Below are positions 16,699 to 24,072 of a stretch of 64,000 nt of DNA, piece after piece (positions within the stretch are counted from its first letter, which is position 1; every line of letters begins with the position of its first letter). Both the position numbers and the translations under genes were made by a program. The notes under the pieces are model-generated. The model did no database searches. It worked only from the letters and a program-made list of their open reading frames with translations, and was not told where the DNA came from. Source of the stretch: Georgfuchsia toluolica (GTDB taxonomy: Bacteria; Pseudomonadota; Gammaproteobacteria; Burkholderiales; Rhodocyclaceae); the NCBI RefSeq assembly GCF_907163265.1, contig NZ_CAJQUM010000001.1, positions 930,001 through 994,000 of the forward strand, in the 5' to 3' direction.

Positions 16699-17548
16699 TG
16701 GCTGTTCTCACGTAAATGGGTGCCAGCGCCTCGTTCTGGGTGATTTCGATCAGGCTCTCGCGGGCCAGTTCGAGAATGGCGATAAAACTCACCACCAGCG
16801 CCGGCGCGCCGGTCGCAACATCGAACAGGTCCTCGAAGACCATGAAGCCGCGGCCCTGGAGTTTGCGCAGGATGCCTGTCATGTATTCGCGCACCGACAA
16901 TTCCTCGCGCTTGATCCTGTGGTGCTGCATCACGCGCGCCTGCTTCATAAGACCGAGCCAGGCCAGTTGCAGGTCGTGCAGCGAGACATCGGGCTGCCGC
17001 TCCGCCACCTCGCTGGCAATCCATACCGTCACGGTTTCGTAATCGCGCCCGGCCTGCGGCAGGGCATCAATGCGCGCAGCGGCGGCTTTTATCTGTTCGT
17101 ATTCGAGCAAACGCCGCACCAGTTCGGCGCGCGGATCCTCGGGCTCGCCGTTTTCCAGCTTGGGTGGCCGCGGCAGCAGCATGCGCGATTTGATGTCGAT
17201 CAGCATCGCTGCCATCAGCAGGTATTCGGCGGCGAGTTCAAGATTCTTCCTCTGCATCGCCTCGACATAAACCAGATATTGCGCAGTCAGCGGCGCCATC
17301 GGAATGTCGAGCACATTGAGGTTGGCCTTGCGGATCAGATACAGCAGCAGGTCGAGCGGGCCTTCGAAAGCATCGAGAAAAACCTCCAGCGCATCGGGCG
17401 GGATGTAGAGGTCCGTCGGCAGCGCCGCCAGCGGCTCGCCATAGAGCTTGGGCACATGGTCGGCCAGGATGGTAGCGGCATCCAGGCCCGCTCCCGCGCC
17501 GGGTGGTGGCGGATTCTGGTTATCGACGGTCGACTCGGACATGGCCAT
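16670..17548 (-). CDS. scpA: Segregation and condensation protein A (ScpA)
   Basis: About 292 residues from ATG 17548, 5 bp after the trpS stop (the in-frame ATG 17542 is an alternative). The kleisin N-terminal region is clear: [35 protein letters not shown], then [22 protein letters not shown]. It bridges SMC heads with ScpB. The C-terminal winged helix contains the FEDLF segment. The longer frame upstream of 17548 runs into trpS and was not used. Confidence 0.92.
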   Translation of the reverse strand: MAMSESTVDNQNPPPPGAGAGLDAATILADHVPKLYGEPLAALPTDLYIPPDALEVFLDAFEGPLDLLLYLIRKANLNVLDIPMAPLTAQYLVYVEAMQRKNLELAAEYLLMAAMLIDIKSRMLLPRPPKLENGEPEDPRAELVRRLLEYEQIKAAAARIDALPQAGRDYETVTVWIASEVAERQPDVSLHDLQLAWLGLMKQARVMQHHRIKREELSVREYMTGILRKLQGRGFMVFEDLFDVATGAPALVVSFIAILELARESLIEITQNEALAPIYVRTANDHDAVVQA

Positions 17549-17553
17549 ATCGA

Positions 17554-18756
17554 TCAGTTGAAATCGAGACCCATCGCCTCGCGCACGTCGCGCATGGTCT
17601 CCTGCGCCAGCTTGCGCGCGCGCTCGCAACCGTCGGCGATGATATTACGTACCAACTGCGGGTCATCCTCGTAAGCCTTGGCGCGTTCGCGCATCGGCTC
17701 CTGTTCCTTGAGTATGCCGTCAATCACCGGCTGCTTGCATTCGATGCAGCCGATGCCGGCGCTGCGGCAGCCCTTCTGCACCCAGTCTTGCACTTCGCCG
17801 CTCGAATAGATGACATGGAACTGCCAGACCGGGCATTTGTCCGGATTGCCCGGATCGGTGCGGCGCACGCGCTGCGGGTCGGTCTGCATGGTGCGGATTT
17901 TTTTCGTAATGCTTTCCTCATCCTCGCGCAAGGCGATGGTGTTGGCGTAGGACTTGGACATTTTCTGTCCGTCGAGGCCGGGCATGCGACGGGCTTCGGT
18001 GAGCAGCGCATCGGGCTCCACCAGGATCATCTTGCCGCCGCCCTCGAGGTAGCCGAACAGGCGCTCGCGATCGCCGTGCGGGAGATGCTGGACATCGTCG
18101 AGCAGCGCATGCGCCTGCTCGATGGCCGCCTCGTCGCCTTTTTCCAGAAAGCGCGTGCGCAGCTCCTCATATTGCTTGGCCCGCTTGGAACCGAGTTTCT
18201 TCACCGATTCGCGCGCCTTGTCCTCGAAACCGGGCTCGCGGCCGTACATGTGATTGAAGCGGCGCGCCAGCTCGCGCGTGAATTCGATATGCGGAATCTG
18301 GTCCTCGCCGACCGGCACCTTGTCGGCACGGTAGATCAGGATGTCGGCGCTCATCAGCAGCGGATAGCCGAGGAAGCCGTACGTGGTCAGGTCCTTGTGC
18401 GATAGCTTCTCCTGCTGGTCCTTGTAGGTCGGCACGCGCTCGAGCCAGCCCAGCGGCGTCATCATCGACAGCAGCAGGTGCAACTCGGCATGCTCCGGCA
18501 CGCGCGACTGGATGAACAGCGTCGCCTGCGACGGATCGACCCCCGCAGCCAGCCAGTCGATGATCATGTCGTGGGTGCTGGCGGCAATCGTCCCCGGCTC
18601 GTCATAATCCGTGGTCAACGCATGCCAGTCGGCGACAAAAAACAGGCAGGGGTATTCGTGCTGGAGGCGAATCCAGTTCTTCAGCACGCCATGATAGTGG
18701 CCAAGGTGCAGCCGTCCCGTGGGACGCATGCCGGAAAGTACTTTTTCTGCGTACAT
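17554..18756 (-). CDS. trpS: Tryptophan-tRNA ligase
   Basis: A 400-residue class I aminoacyl-tRNA synthetase. The HIGH-type motif is TGRLHLGHYHG near residue 13 and the KMSKS motif is DGQKMSKSYAN. It charges tRNA-Trp in the cytoplasm. It is longer than the about 330-residue E. coli enzyme by an insertion in the middle, as in many betaproteobacterial TrpS proteins. It lies 8 bp after the M50 protease gene and 5 bp before scpA, an operon typical of this group. Confidence 0.95.
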   Translation of the reverse strand: MYAEKVLSGMRPTGRLHLGHYHGVLKNWIRLQHEYPCLFFVADWHALTTDYDEPGTIAASTHDMIIDWLAAGVDPSQATLFIQSRVPEHAELHLLLSMMTPLGWLERVPTYKDQQEKLSHKDLTTYGFLGYPLLMSADILIYRADKVPVGEDQIPHIEFTRELARRFNHMYGREPGFEDKARESVKKLGSKRAKQYEELRTRFLEKGDEAAIEQAHALLDDVQHLPHGDRERLFGYLEGGGKMILVEPDALLTEARRMPGLDGQKMSKSYANTIALREDEESITKKIRTMQTDPQRVRRTDPGNPDKCPVWQFHVIYSSGEVQDWVQKGCRSAGIGCIECKQPVIDGILKEQEPMRERAKAYEDDPQLVRNIIADGCERARKLAQETMRDVREAMGLDFN

Positions 18757-18764
18757 ATTGGAAA

Positions 18765-19406
18765 CTAAAATCCAAAAAGCGATTCAATCAAGGTCAGGAA
18801 CAGGCCGATCATGGGACGCAGTATCGCGTCGAGCACATGAGTCAGCAACAGCAGAATCAGAATCCACATGCCATAGCGTTCGGTCTGGGCGAACGTCCAC
18901 GCCGCCCGCTGCGGCAACAGGCTGACCAGGATACGTCCGCCATCGAGGGGCAGCAGTGGCAGCAAATTGAGCACCATGAACATGCCATTCACCGCAATGC
19001 CGGCCAGCGCCATCTGCCGCAACGCCTCCGAATAGTGGAACTCGGCCGTACCCAGCACCAGCTTCAGCAGCAGCGCCCAAGCCAGCGCCATCAGCAGATT
19101 CGCCCCCGGCCCCGCCGCGGCAACCCAGAGCATATCGCGCTTGGGGCGGTGCAATTTACCGAAATCCACCGGCACCGGCTTGGCCCAGCCAAACATGAAA
19201 CCGCTCAACAGATAGGTCACCGCCGGCAGCAATATCGTTCCCAACGGATCAATATGGCGCAGCGGATTGAGGCTGACGCGGCCGAGTTTCCATGCCGTCG
19301 GATCGCCAAACATGCGGGCCACATAACCATGGGCGGCCTCGTGCAGGGTAATGGCGAAAAGAATCGGCAAGGCGGAAATCGCCAGAGCTTGAATCGAGTT
19401 TTCCAT
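18765..19406 (-). CDS. Site-2-protease family (M50) membrane peptidase
   Basis: 213 residues with five or six transmembrane segments. The zinc-binding HExxH is H22-E23-A-A-H26 in the first membrane helix, and the second metal motif is NLLPLLPLDGGRIL (LDG). It cleaves within or near the membrane. It resembles the YwhC/Rip-like minimal S2P proteins that sit beside trpS and scpAB in betaproteobacteria. No PDZ domain is present, and the substrate is unknown. Confidence 0.88.
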   Translation of the reverse strand: MENSIQALAISALPILFAITLHEAAHGYVARMFGDPTAWKLGRVSLNPLRHIDPLGTILLPAVTYLLSGFMFGWAKPVPVDFGKLHRPKRDMLWVAAAGPGANLLMALAWALLLKLVLGTAEFHYSEALRQMALAGIAVNGMFMVLNLLPLLPLDGGRILVSLLPQRAAWTFAQTERYGMWILILLLLTHVLDAILRPMIGLFLTLIESLFGF

Positions 19407-19430
19407 GAGTCGAATGATTTTACCAGAGCG

Positions 19431-20057
19431 TTATTCCAGCCCCAGCGGCGCCAGCGGCCCGCAGCCGGAGCGGATCAGTCTGGCCGGCATTTCGCTCAGA
19501 TCGACGACAGTGGTCATGCCGATGCTGCAACGCCCGCTTTCGATCACCAGATCGACGCGCCGCTCCAGCTTGCGGCGAATATCGCCGGTATCGGTGAGCG
19601 GCAAATCACTGTCGGGCAGCAGCAGGGTCGACACCAGCAGGGGTTCGTCCAGCGCTTCGAGCAACGCCAGCGAGAGCGCGTGATCGGGCACGCGAATGCC
19701 GATGGTCTTGCGTTTGGGATGCAACACGCGGCGGGGCAACTGGCGCGAACCTTCGAGAATGAAGGTGTAGCCGCCCGGCGTGAAGGACTTGAGAAAACGG
19801 TACTGCGCATTGTCAACGCGGGCATAGTTTGCAATCTCGGAAAGATCGCGGCACATCAGCGTAAAAAGATGATGATCATCGACGCCACGAATGCGGCGAA
19901 TGCGTTCCAGCAGTTGCGCATCGCCAGTGTGGCCGCCCAGCGCATAGGCGGCATCGGTGGGGAACACAATAAGGCCGCCGCTGCGCACGATTTCCGCCGC
20001 CTGCCGGACCAGGCGCGGCTGCGGATGCTCGGGATGGATGTCGAAAAACTGAGCCAT
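19431..20057 (-). CDS. L-threonylcarbamoyladenylate synthase-like protein (YciO type of the YrdC/Sua5 family)
   Basis: A 208-residue YrdC domain. Its features are GGLIVFPTDAAYALGGHTGD, the KR-type nucleotide loop RVDNAQYRFLKSFTPGGYTFIL, and IGIRVPDHALSLALLEALDEPLLVSTLLLP. The family makes threonylcarbamoyl-AMP for the t6A modification of tRNA. YciO members share the fold but are weaker in this reaction, so the exact role is open. The PHP phosphoesterase gene upstream (YciV/TrpH type) is its usual partner. Confidence 0.85.
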   Translation of the reverse strand: MAQFFDIHPEHPQPRLVRQAAEIVRSGGLIVFPTDAAYALGGHTGDAQLLERIRRIRGVDDHHLFTLMCRDLSEIANYARVDNAQYRFLKSFTPGGYTFILEGSRQLPRRVLHPKRKTIGIRVPDHALSLALLEALDEPLLVSTLLLPDSDLPLTDTGDIRRKLERRVDLVIESGRCSIGMTTVVDLSEMPARLIRSGCGPLAPLGLE

Positions 20058-20071
20058 AGAACCTTAAAGGC

Positions 20072-20199
20072 TTTTTGCCACAGAGGACACAGAGATCACA
20101 GAGGAAAACAAAATCAAGAAATCGAGATCCGCAATAGGCATTATTTCAGCCTTTGCCTTTCTCTGTGAACTCTGTGTCCTCTGTGGCTAATGATTTTTT
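20072..20199. repeat. Dispersed palindromic repeat, 'CACAGAGGACACAGAG' family, copy 2
   Basis: TTTGCCACAGAGGACACAG is mirrored about 100 bp later by CTGTGTCCTCTGTGGC. It separates the YciO-like gene from the PHP gene and supplies the last codons of the latter. It is related to 71-155. Confidence 0.72.
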
Positions 20200-21039
20200 G
20201 CTTGAGATTTGAAACCTGCTCCATACCGGCGTCAGGTCGTCGGGCAGCGGCGGCATTTTGCCGAGATCGATCCAGCTCTCGCCGGGGCCGTGAAAATCCG
20301 AGCCGCATGAAGCGAGCAGCTTGAATTCGCGCGCCAGGCGCAACACTTCACGCGCCTGGCCCGGCGTATGCGAGCTGGACAGCACTTCTATGCCCTCACC
20401 TCCCGCCGCCATGAATTCCACAGTCAGTTCGCGCATCTCGGCCCGGCTGACGCGGTAGCGGCCCGGATGCGCCATCACGGCGATGCCACCTGCACTGCGG
20501 ATCCAGCCCACGGCCTGCTCGAGCTCCGCCCAGACATGGCTGACATAGCCGGGCTTGCCTTTGGCCAGCCAGTAGTCGAACACGGACTTCACGTCTTTCG
20601 CATGGCCAGCCGCGGCGATGTAGCGGGCGAAATGCAAACGGCTGATGAGGGCCGGATTCGACACGTATTTTTGCGCGCCTTCATAGACACCGCGGATGCC
20701 GACCTTGTCCAGCTCGGCGCCCATGCGCCGGGCGCGTTCATCGCGGCCCGCGCGGACGCCGGCGAGGCCGTCGATCAGCGCGCGGTCGGTGGCATCGAAA
20801 TCGAAACCGAGGAGATGGATCGTATGATCGCCGCGCCATGACACCGAAATCTCGACGCCGCTGACGCAGCGCAGGCCGCAGACCCGAGCTTCCGCCTGCG
20901 CCTCGGCAATGCCGCTGATCTCATCATGGTCGGTCAATGCGAACAGTTCGACGCCGTTGGCATGAGCGCGCCGCACCAGATCCGCCGGCGCCAGCAGGCC
21001 ATCCGACTTGTTGGAGTGGCTGTGCAGGTCGGCATTCAT
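20146..21039 (-). CDS. PHP-domain phosphoesterase (RNase AM/TrpH type)
   Basis: 297 residues. The PHP metal-binding motifs are present: DLHSHSNKSDG at the N-terminus, ALTDHDEISG, GVEIS, MAHPGRY and CGSDFHG. Family members are 5'-3' exonucleases/phosphatases acting on short nucleotides or RNA ends (E. coli RNase AM). The last 15 or so residues (KKSLATEDTEFTEKGKG) are encoded by a dispersed repeat, so the native C-terminus has probably been extended or replaced. It ends about 90 bp before the YciO-like gene and overlaps the hydrolase gene by 4 bp. Confidence 0.88.
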   Translation of the reverse strand: MNADLHSHSNKSDGLLAPADLVRRAHANGVELFALTDHDEISGIAEAQAEARVCGLRCVSGVEISVSWRGDHTIHLLGFDFDATDRALIDGLAGVRAGRDERARRMGAELDKVGIRGVYEGAQKYVSNPALISRLHFARYIAAAGHAKDVKSVFDYWLAKGKPGYVSHVWAELEQAVGWIRSAGGIAVMAHPGRYRVSRAEMRELTVEFMAAGGEGIEVLSSSHTPGQAREVLRLAREFKLLASCGSDFHGPGESWIDLGKMPPLPDDLTPVWSRFQISSKKSLATEDTEFTEKGKG

Positions 21040-21899
21040 GACACGAAGTCCTCGATCAGGCGAGCGACGGCGGCGGGCTGGTCATGATGCATGTTGTGGC
21101 CGGAATCCGCGAGCAGCACTTCCTTGAGATTCGGGTAGTTCTTGAAGCGCTCGCGTTCGTTTGACCCCGGAGGAAATAATCTGTGCGCGATTTTCGACTC
21201 GGCCCCTGTCACCAGCAGCACCGGTGCCTTAATGCGGCGCCAGCAGGCCATCGCCTCCTCAATGCGGTACAAAACGGGATTCTTCAAGCGATGCGCCGGA
21301 TCGATGGCAATGTCGATTCCACCCGACTCGTTCTCGATGCCAATGTGAACGGCAAGGAATTTCGCCTGCTCGGGCGTCAGGCGCGGATTGTCCCTGCATA
21401 GACGCACGGCCAAATCCTCCCGATTCGCATAGTGGCGAAACCCCCGGGGTTGCTTCAACTGGCGCAGCCATCTATCGTAGTTCTCCGGCGCATTTTCCGG
21501 CGCGGTCCTGCGCATTCCGAATCCCTCCAGATTGATAACATGGGAAACGCGCGACGGATAAATTCCCGCATAGAGAGACACCATATTGCCGCCCATGCTG
21601 TGCCCGACTATCGGCACCGCCGTCTTGGGCGCGTAATGATCGAGCAAAGCGTCAAGTTCGGCCAGATAGCTTGGAATGAAGTAGGGTTCGCCATGCCATT
21701 CCGATTTACCAAAGCCCCGCCAGTCAAGTGCCATGACCCGCCAGTCGCGACGAAGTTCATCGACGACGAACTGCCAGGAAGCGGAAATGTCGCCCCAGCC
21801 ATGCAGCATCACCAATACCGGTGCGGTTTCATCGCCCCATATCCGGACGTGCAGGCGGTAACCGCAGACAAGCAGAAATTCGGAAGTGGATTGTTTCAT
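21036..21899 (-). CDS. Alpha/beta hydrolase
   Basis: 287 residues from ATG 21899. Features are LVMLHGWGDISASW (oxyanion hole), the nucleophile elbow VGHSMGGN with S101, and a late His in DSGHNMHHDQPAA. Aspartate in the acid position is likely around VTGAES. The substrate is unknown; it is an esterase, lipase or dienelactone-type enzyme. An alternative start is ATG at about 21932 (MVQKVADKIAAM). Starts further upstream would lie in the antisense of the glycine riboswitch and were rejected. Confidence 0.82.
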   Translation of the reverse strand: MKQSTSEFLLVCGYRLHVRIWGDETAPVLVMLHGWGDISASWQFVVDELRRDWRVMALDWRGFGKSEWHGEPYFIPSYLAELDALLDHYAPKTAVPIVGHSMGGNMVSLYAGIYPSRVSHVINLEGFGMRRTAPENAPENYDRWLRQLKQPRGFRHYANREDLAVRLCRDNPRLTPEQAKFLAVHIGIENESGGIDIAIDPAHRLKNPVLYRIEEAMACWRRIKAPVLLVTGAESKIAHRLFPPGSNERERFKNYPNLKEVLLADSGHNMHHDQPAAVARLIEDFVS

Positions 21900-21981
21900 C
21901 GCAGCAATTTTATCAGCCACCTTCTGCACCATTTCCCACTTGATGATTGCTAATTGGAAAATGAATGCGATAATCGCTCCA

Positions 21982-22150
21982 TCGTCGGGAGAGAACAGGT
22001 AGCGCAGCATGCCTGTCGCCGAAGGCGCAACCCCCAGGAATCGCTCAGGCAAAAGGGCCGACGACGCAGTGCAAATCTGGAGAGCGGTGACGCTGGACAA
22101 AACCCGGCTCACCCACCGAAGGGGTCAAACTCTCAGGTACAGGGACAGAT
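21982..22150 (+). ncRNA. Tandem glycine riboswitch
   Basis: Two similar aptamers in a row. Aptamer 1 is closed by TCGTCGG (21982) and CCGACGA (22058-22064), with GGGAGAGAAC and CCGAAGGCGCAA inside. Aptamer 2 is closed by ATCTG (22075) and CAGAT (22146-22150), with GGAGAGCGGTGAC and CCACCGAAGGGG inside. These are the conserved gcvT-motif elements. It lies directly upstream of gcvT and is followed by a terminator hairpin, so glycine binding should let transcription continue into gcvTHP. Confidence 0.95.
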
Positions 22151-22185
22151 GGGGCGTGGACCGCGTGGTCCGCGCCCCTTTTTTT
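22151..22185 (+). terminator. Riboswitch expression-platform terminator
   Basis: GGGGCGTGGACC, a short loop, GGTCCGCGCCCC and then seven T residues. A 12-bp stem with one G-T wobble, beginning at the last base pair of the second aptamer, 19 bp before gcvT. This is a typical on/off switch for the operon. Confidence 0.9.
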
Positions 22186-22204
22186 ATTTGTCTGCCCGGA
22201 AACC

Positions 22205-23281
22205 ATGGCCCAACGCACTCCGCTTTACGACACCCATGTCGCCGCCCACGCCAAGATTGTCGACTTCGCCGGATGGGAAATGCCTATCCACTATGGCTCG
22301 CAGATCGAGGAGCACCACACCGTGCGCGGCGACGCCGGCATGTTCGACGTTTCCCACATGCTCGCCATCGACCTCGCCGGCAAGGATGCGCAGCGCTGGC
22401 TGCGCCGCCTGCTCGCCAACGATGTCGCCAAGCTCGCGCGACCGGGCAAGGCGCTCTACTCCTGCATGCTCAGGGAAGATGGCGGCGTCATCGACGATCT
22501 CATCGTCTATTTCTTCACGCCGCAGCGCTACCGCATCGTGGTCAACGCCGGCACCGCCGACAAGGACCTGGCCTGGATGCGCAAGCAGCTCGCCGGCTTC
22601 GATGCCACGCTGACGCCGCGCCGCGATCTGGCGATGATCGCGGTGCAGGGACCGCATGCGCGGGAAAAGTTCTGGGCCGCCTTTCCCACCAGCCGCGCGG
22701 CCAGCGAAGGCTTGCAAGTTTTTCAGGCGGCGGACTGGAGAGACTGGCTGATTGCCCGCACCGGCTACACCGGCGAGGACGGCTTCGAAATTTCGCTGCC
22801 CGCCGCCGTCGCTGCACAGACCTGGCAGGCACTGGCTGCTGCGGGAGTTGCGCCGATCGGCCTCGGCGCGCGCGACACCCTGCGCCTCGAGGCCGGCATG
22901 AACCTCTACGGCCAGGACATGGACGAATCGGTCGGCCCGCTCGAATCGGGTCTGGCCTGGACCGTCGATTTCAAGGACGCGGGTCGCGACTTTATCGGCC
23001 GCAAGACGCTCGAAGCGCAAAAGCCGGCGCGCAAGCTGGTCGGCCTGTTGCTGCTCGACCGCGGCGTATTGCGCAGCCACCAGAAAGTCATCACGGCTCA
23101 AGGCAACGGTGAGACCACCAGCGGCAGCTTTTCGCCGACGCTCAACCAGTCGATCGCGCTGGCACGGGTTCCTGTCGATGTTGCGATCGGCGACGAAGTC
23201 AGCGTTGAAATTCGCGACAAGAAACTCAAGGCCAAAGTCGTCAAGCCCAACTTTGCCCGTCACGGAAAATCTTTGCTCTAG
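22205..23281 (+). CDS. gcvT: Aminomethyltransferase, glycine cleavage T-protein
   Basis: 358 residues. The N-terminus has [34 protein letters not shown], the signature of T-protein, and the folate-binding region includes DVSHM and [12 protein letters not shown]. It moves the methylene group from the aminomethyl-lipoyl arm of H-protein to tetrahydrofolate and releases ammonia. It is the first gene of the operon behind the glycine riboswitch, with gcvH 9 bp downstream. Confidence 0.96.
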   Translation: MAQRTPLYDTHVAAHAKIVDFAGWEMPIHYGSQIEEHHTVRGDAGMFDVSHMLAIDLAGKDAQRWLRRLLANDVAKLARPGKALYSCMLREDGGVIDDLIVYFFTPQRYRIVVNAGTADKDLAWMRKQLAGFDATLTPRRDLAMIAVQGPHAREKFWAAFPTSRAASEGLQVFQAADWRDWLIARTGYTGEDGFEISLPAAVAAQTWQALAAAGVAPIGLGARDTLRLEAGMNLYGQDMDESVGPLESGLAWTVDFKDAGRDFIGRKTLEAQKPARKLVGLLLLDRGVLRSHQKVITAQGNGETTSGSFSPTLNQSIALARVPVDVAIGDEVSVEIRDKKLKAKVVKPNFARHGKSLL

Positions 23282-23290
23282 GAGAAAATC

Positions 23291-23674
23291 ATGAATGTTC
23301 CCGCCAATCTGAAATACACCAAGTCGCATGAATGGGCCCGCCGCGAAGCCGACGGCAGCCTCACCATCGGCATTACCGACCACGCCCAGGAAGCGCTGGG
23401 CGATATCGTCTTCCTCGAACTGCCCGAAGCCGGCCGCACGGTGAAAGCCGGCGAGGAAGTCGCCGTGGTCGAATCGGTCAAGGCCGCATCCGACATCTAT
23501 GCGCCGGTATCGGGCGAGGTCATCGCCATCAACCAGCCCGCCGCCGATGCGCCGGAAAGCGTGAATCAGGACGCCTATGCCGCATGGCTGTTCAAGCTCA
23601 AGCCGTCGAATCCCGCCGAGTACGACGCCCTGCTCGACGCCGCGGCCTACACCAAGGTTGCGGAGAGCGAGTAA
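23291..23674 (+). CDS. gcvH: Glycine cleavage H-protein
   Basis: A 127-residue lipoyl carrier. The lipoylated lysine is K64 in [17 protein letters not shown]. It shuttles the aminomethyl group between P-, T- and L-proteins. The ribosome-binding site AGGAG precedes ATG 23291. The natural next gene, gcvP, is displaced by the GIY-YIG cassette. Confidence 0.97.
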   Translation: MNVPANLKYTKSHEWARREADGSLTIGITDHAQEALGDIVFLELPEAGRTVKAGEEVAVVESVKAASDIYAPVSGEVIAINQPAADAPESVNQDAYAAWLFKLKPSNPAEYDALLDAAAYTKVAESE

Positions 23675-23685
23675 CGCCCAATTCC

Positions 23686-24052
23686 GTCGTCCCCGCGCAG
23701 GCGGGGACCCAGAGGTTTTAGCGATGCCTAAACAGCCGGCTGTCTACCTCCTCGCCAGCGAAAGAAACGGAACGATCTACATCGGCGTTACTTCGGATCT
23801 AGTAAAGCGCATCTGGGAACACAAGCAGAATCTGGTTGAAGGTTTCACGAAAGAGTACGGTGTTCACACTCTGGTGTACTTTGAGTTGCACGATGAAATG
23901 ACGCAAGCAATACAACGTGAAAAACAACTCAAGAAGTGGAAGCGCTCTTGGAAGCTGAGAATGATTGAATTGAAAAATCCTGACTGGCGCGATCTTTGGC
24001 CGGAAATAGTTTGAAAACAAAACCTCTGGATTCCCGCCTTCGCGGGAATGAC
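23686..24052. mobile_element. GIY-YIG cassette with 34-bp terminal inverted repeats
   Basis: The left end (23686-23719) begins GTCGTCCCCGCGCAGG and ends CAGAGGTTTT. The right end (24019-24052), read on the other strand, begins GTCATTCCCGCGAAGG and ends CAGAGGTTTT. 29 of 34 positions match. The right end contains the Neisseria dRS3-like pattern ATTCCC-N8-GGGAAT (24030-24049). The single gene inside encodes a GIY-YIG nuclease. Confidence 0.75.
23724..24014 (+). CDS. GIY-YIG nuclease family protein
   Basis: 96 residues. The motif is AVYLLASERNGTIYIGVTSDLVKRIWEHKQ (V/IYLL...YIG), with R29-type and E/H catalytic positions, and QREKQLKKWKRSWK after it. This is the small stand-alone UPF0213-like group. 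It lies between gcvH and gcvP, which are normally adjacent, and within 34-bp inverted repeats, so it appears to be the mobile gene of the cassette. Family members cut DNA; whether this one acts on its own repeats is an inference. The glycine operon should be co-transcribed through it. Confidence 0.88.
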   Translation: MPKQPAVYLLASERNGTIYIGVTSDLVKRIWEHKQNLVEGFTKEYGVHTLVYFELHDEMTQAIQREKQLKKWKRSWKLRMIELKNPDWRDLWPEIV

Positions 24053-24072
24053 AGTAATTTTATGAGTCAGCC

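Noticed and set aside
21900-22112. 5' extension of the alpha/beta hydrolase on the minus strand
   Set aside because: The extension is antisense to the glycine riboswitch and gives no family-like residues; the hydrolase fold begins at about 21899.
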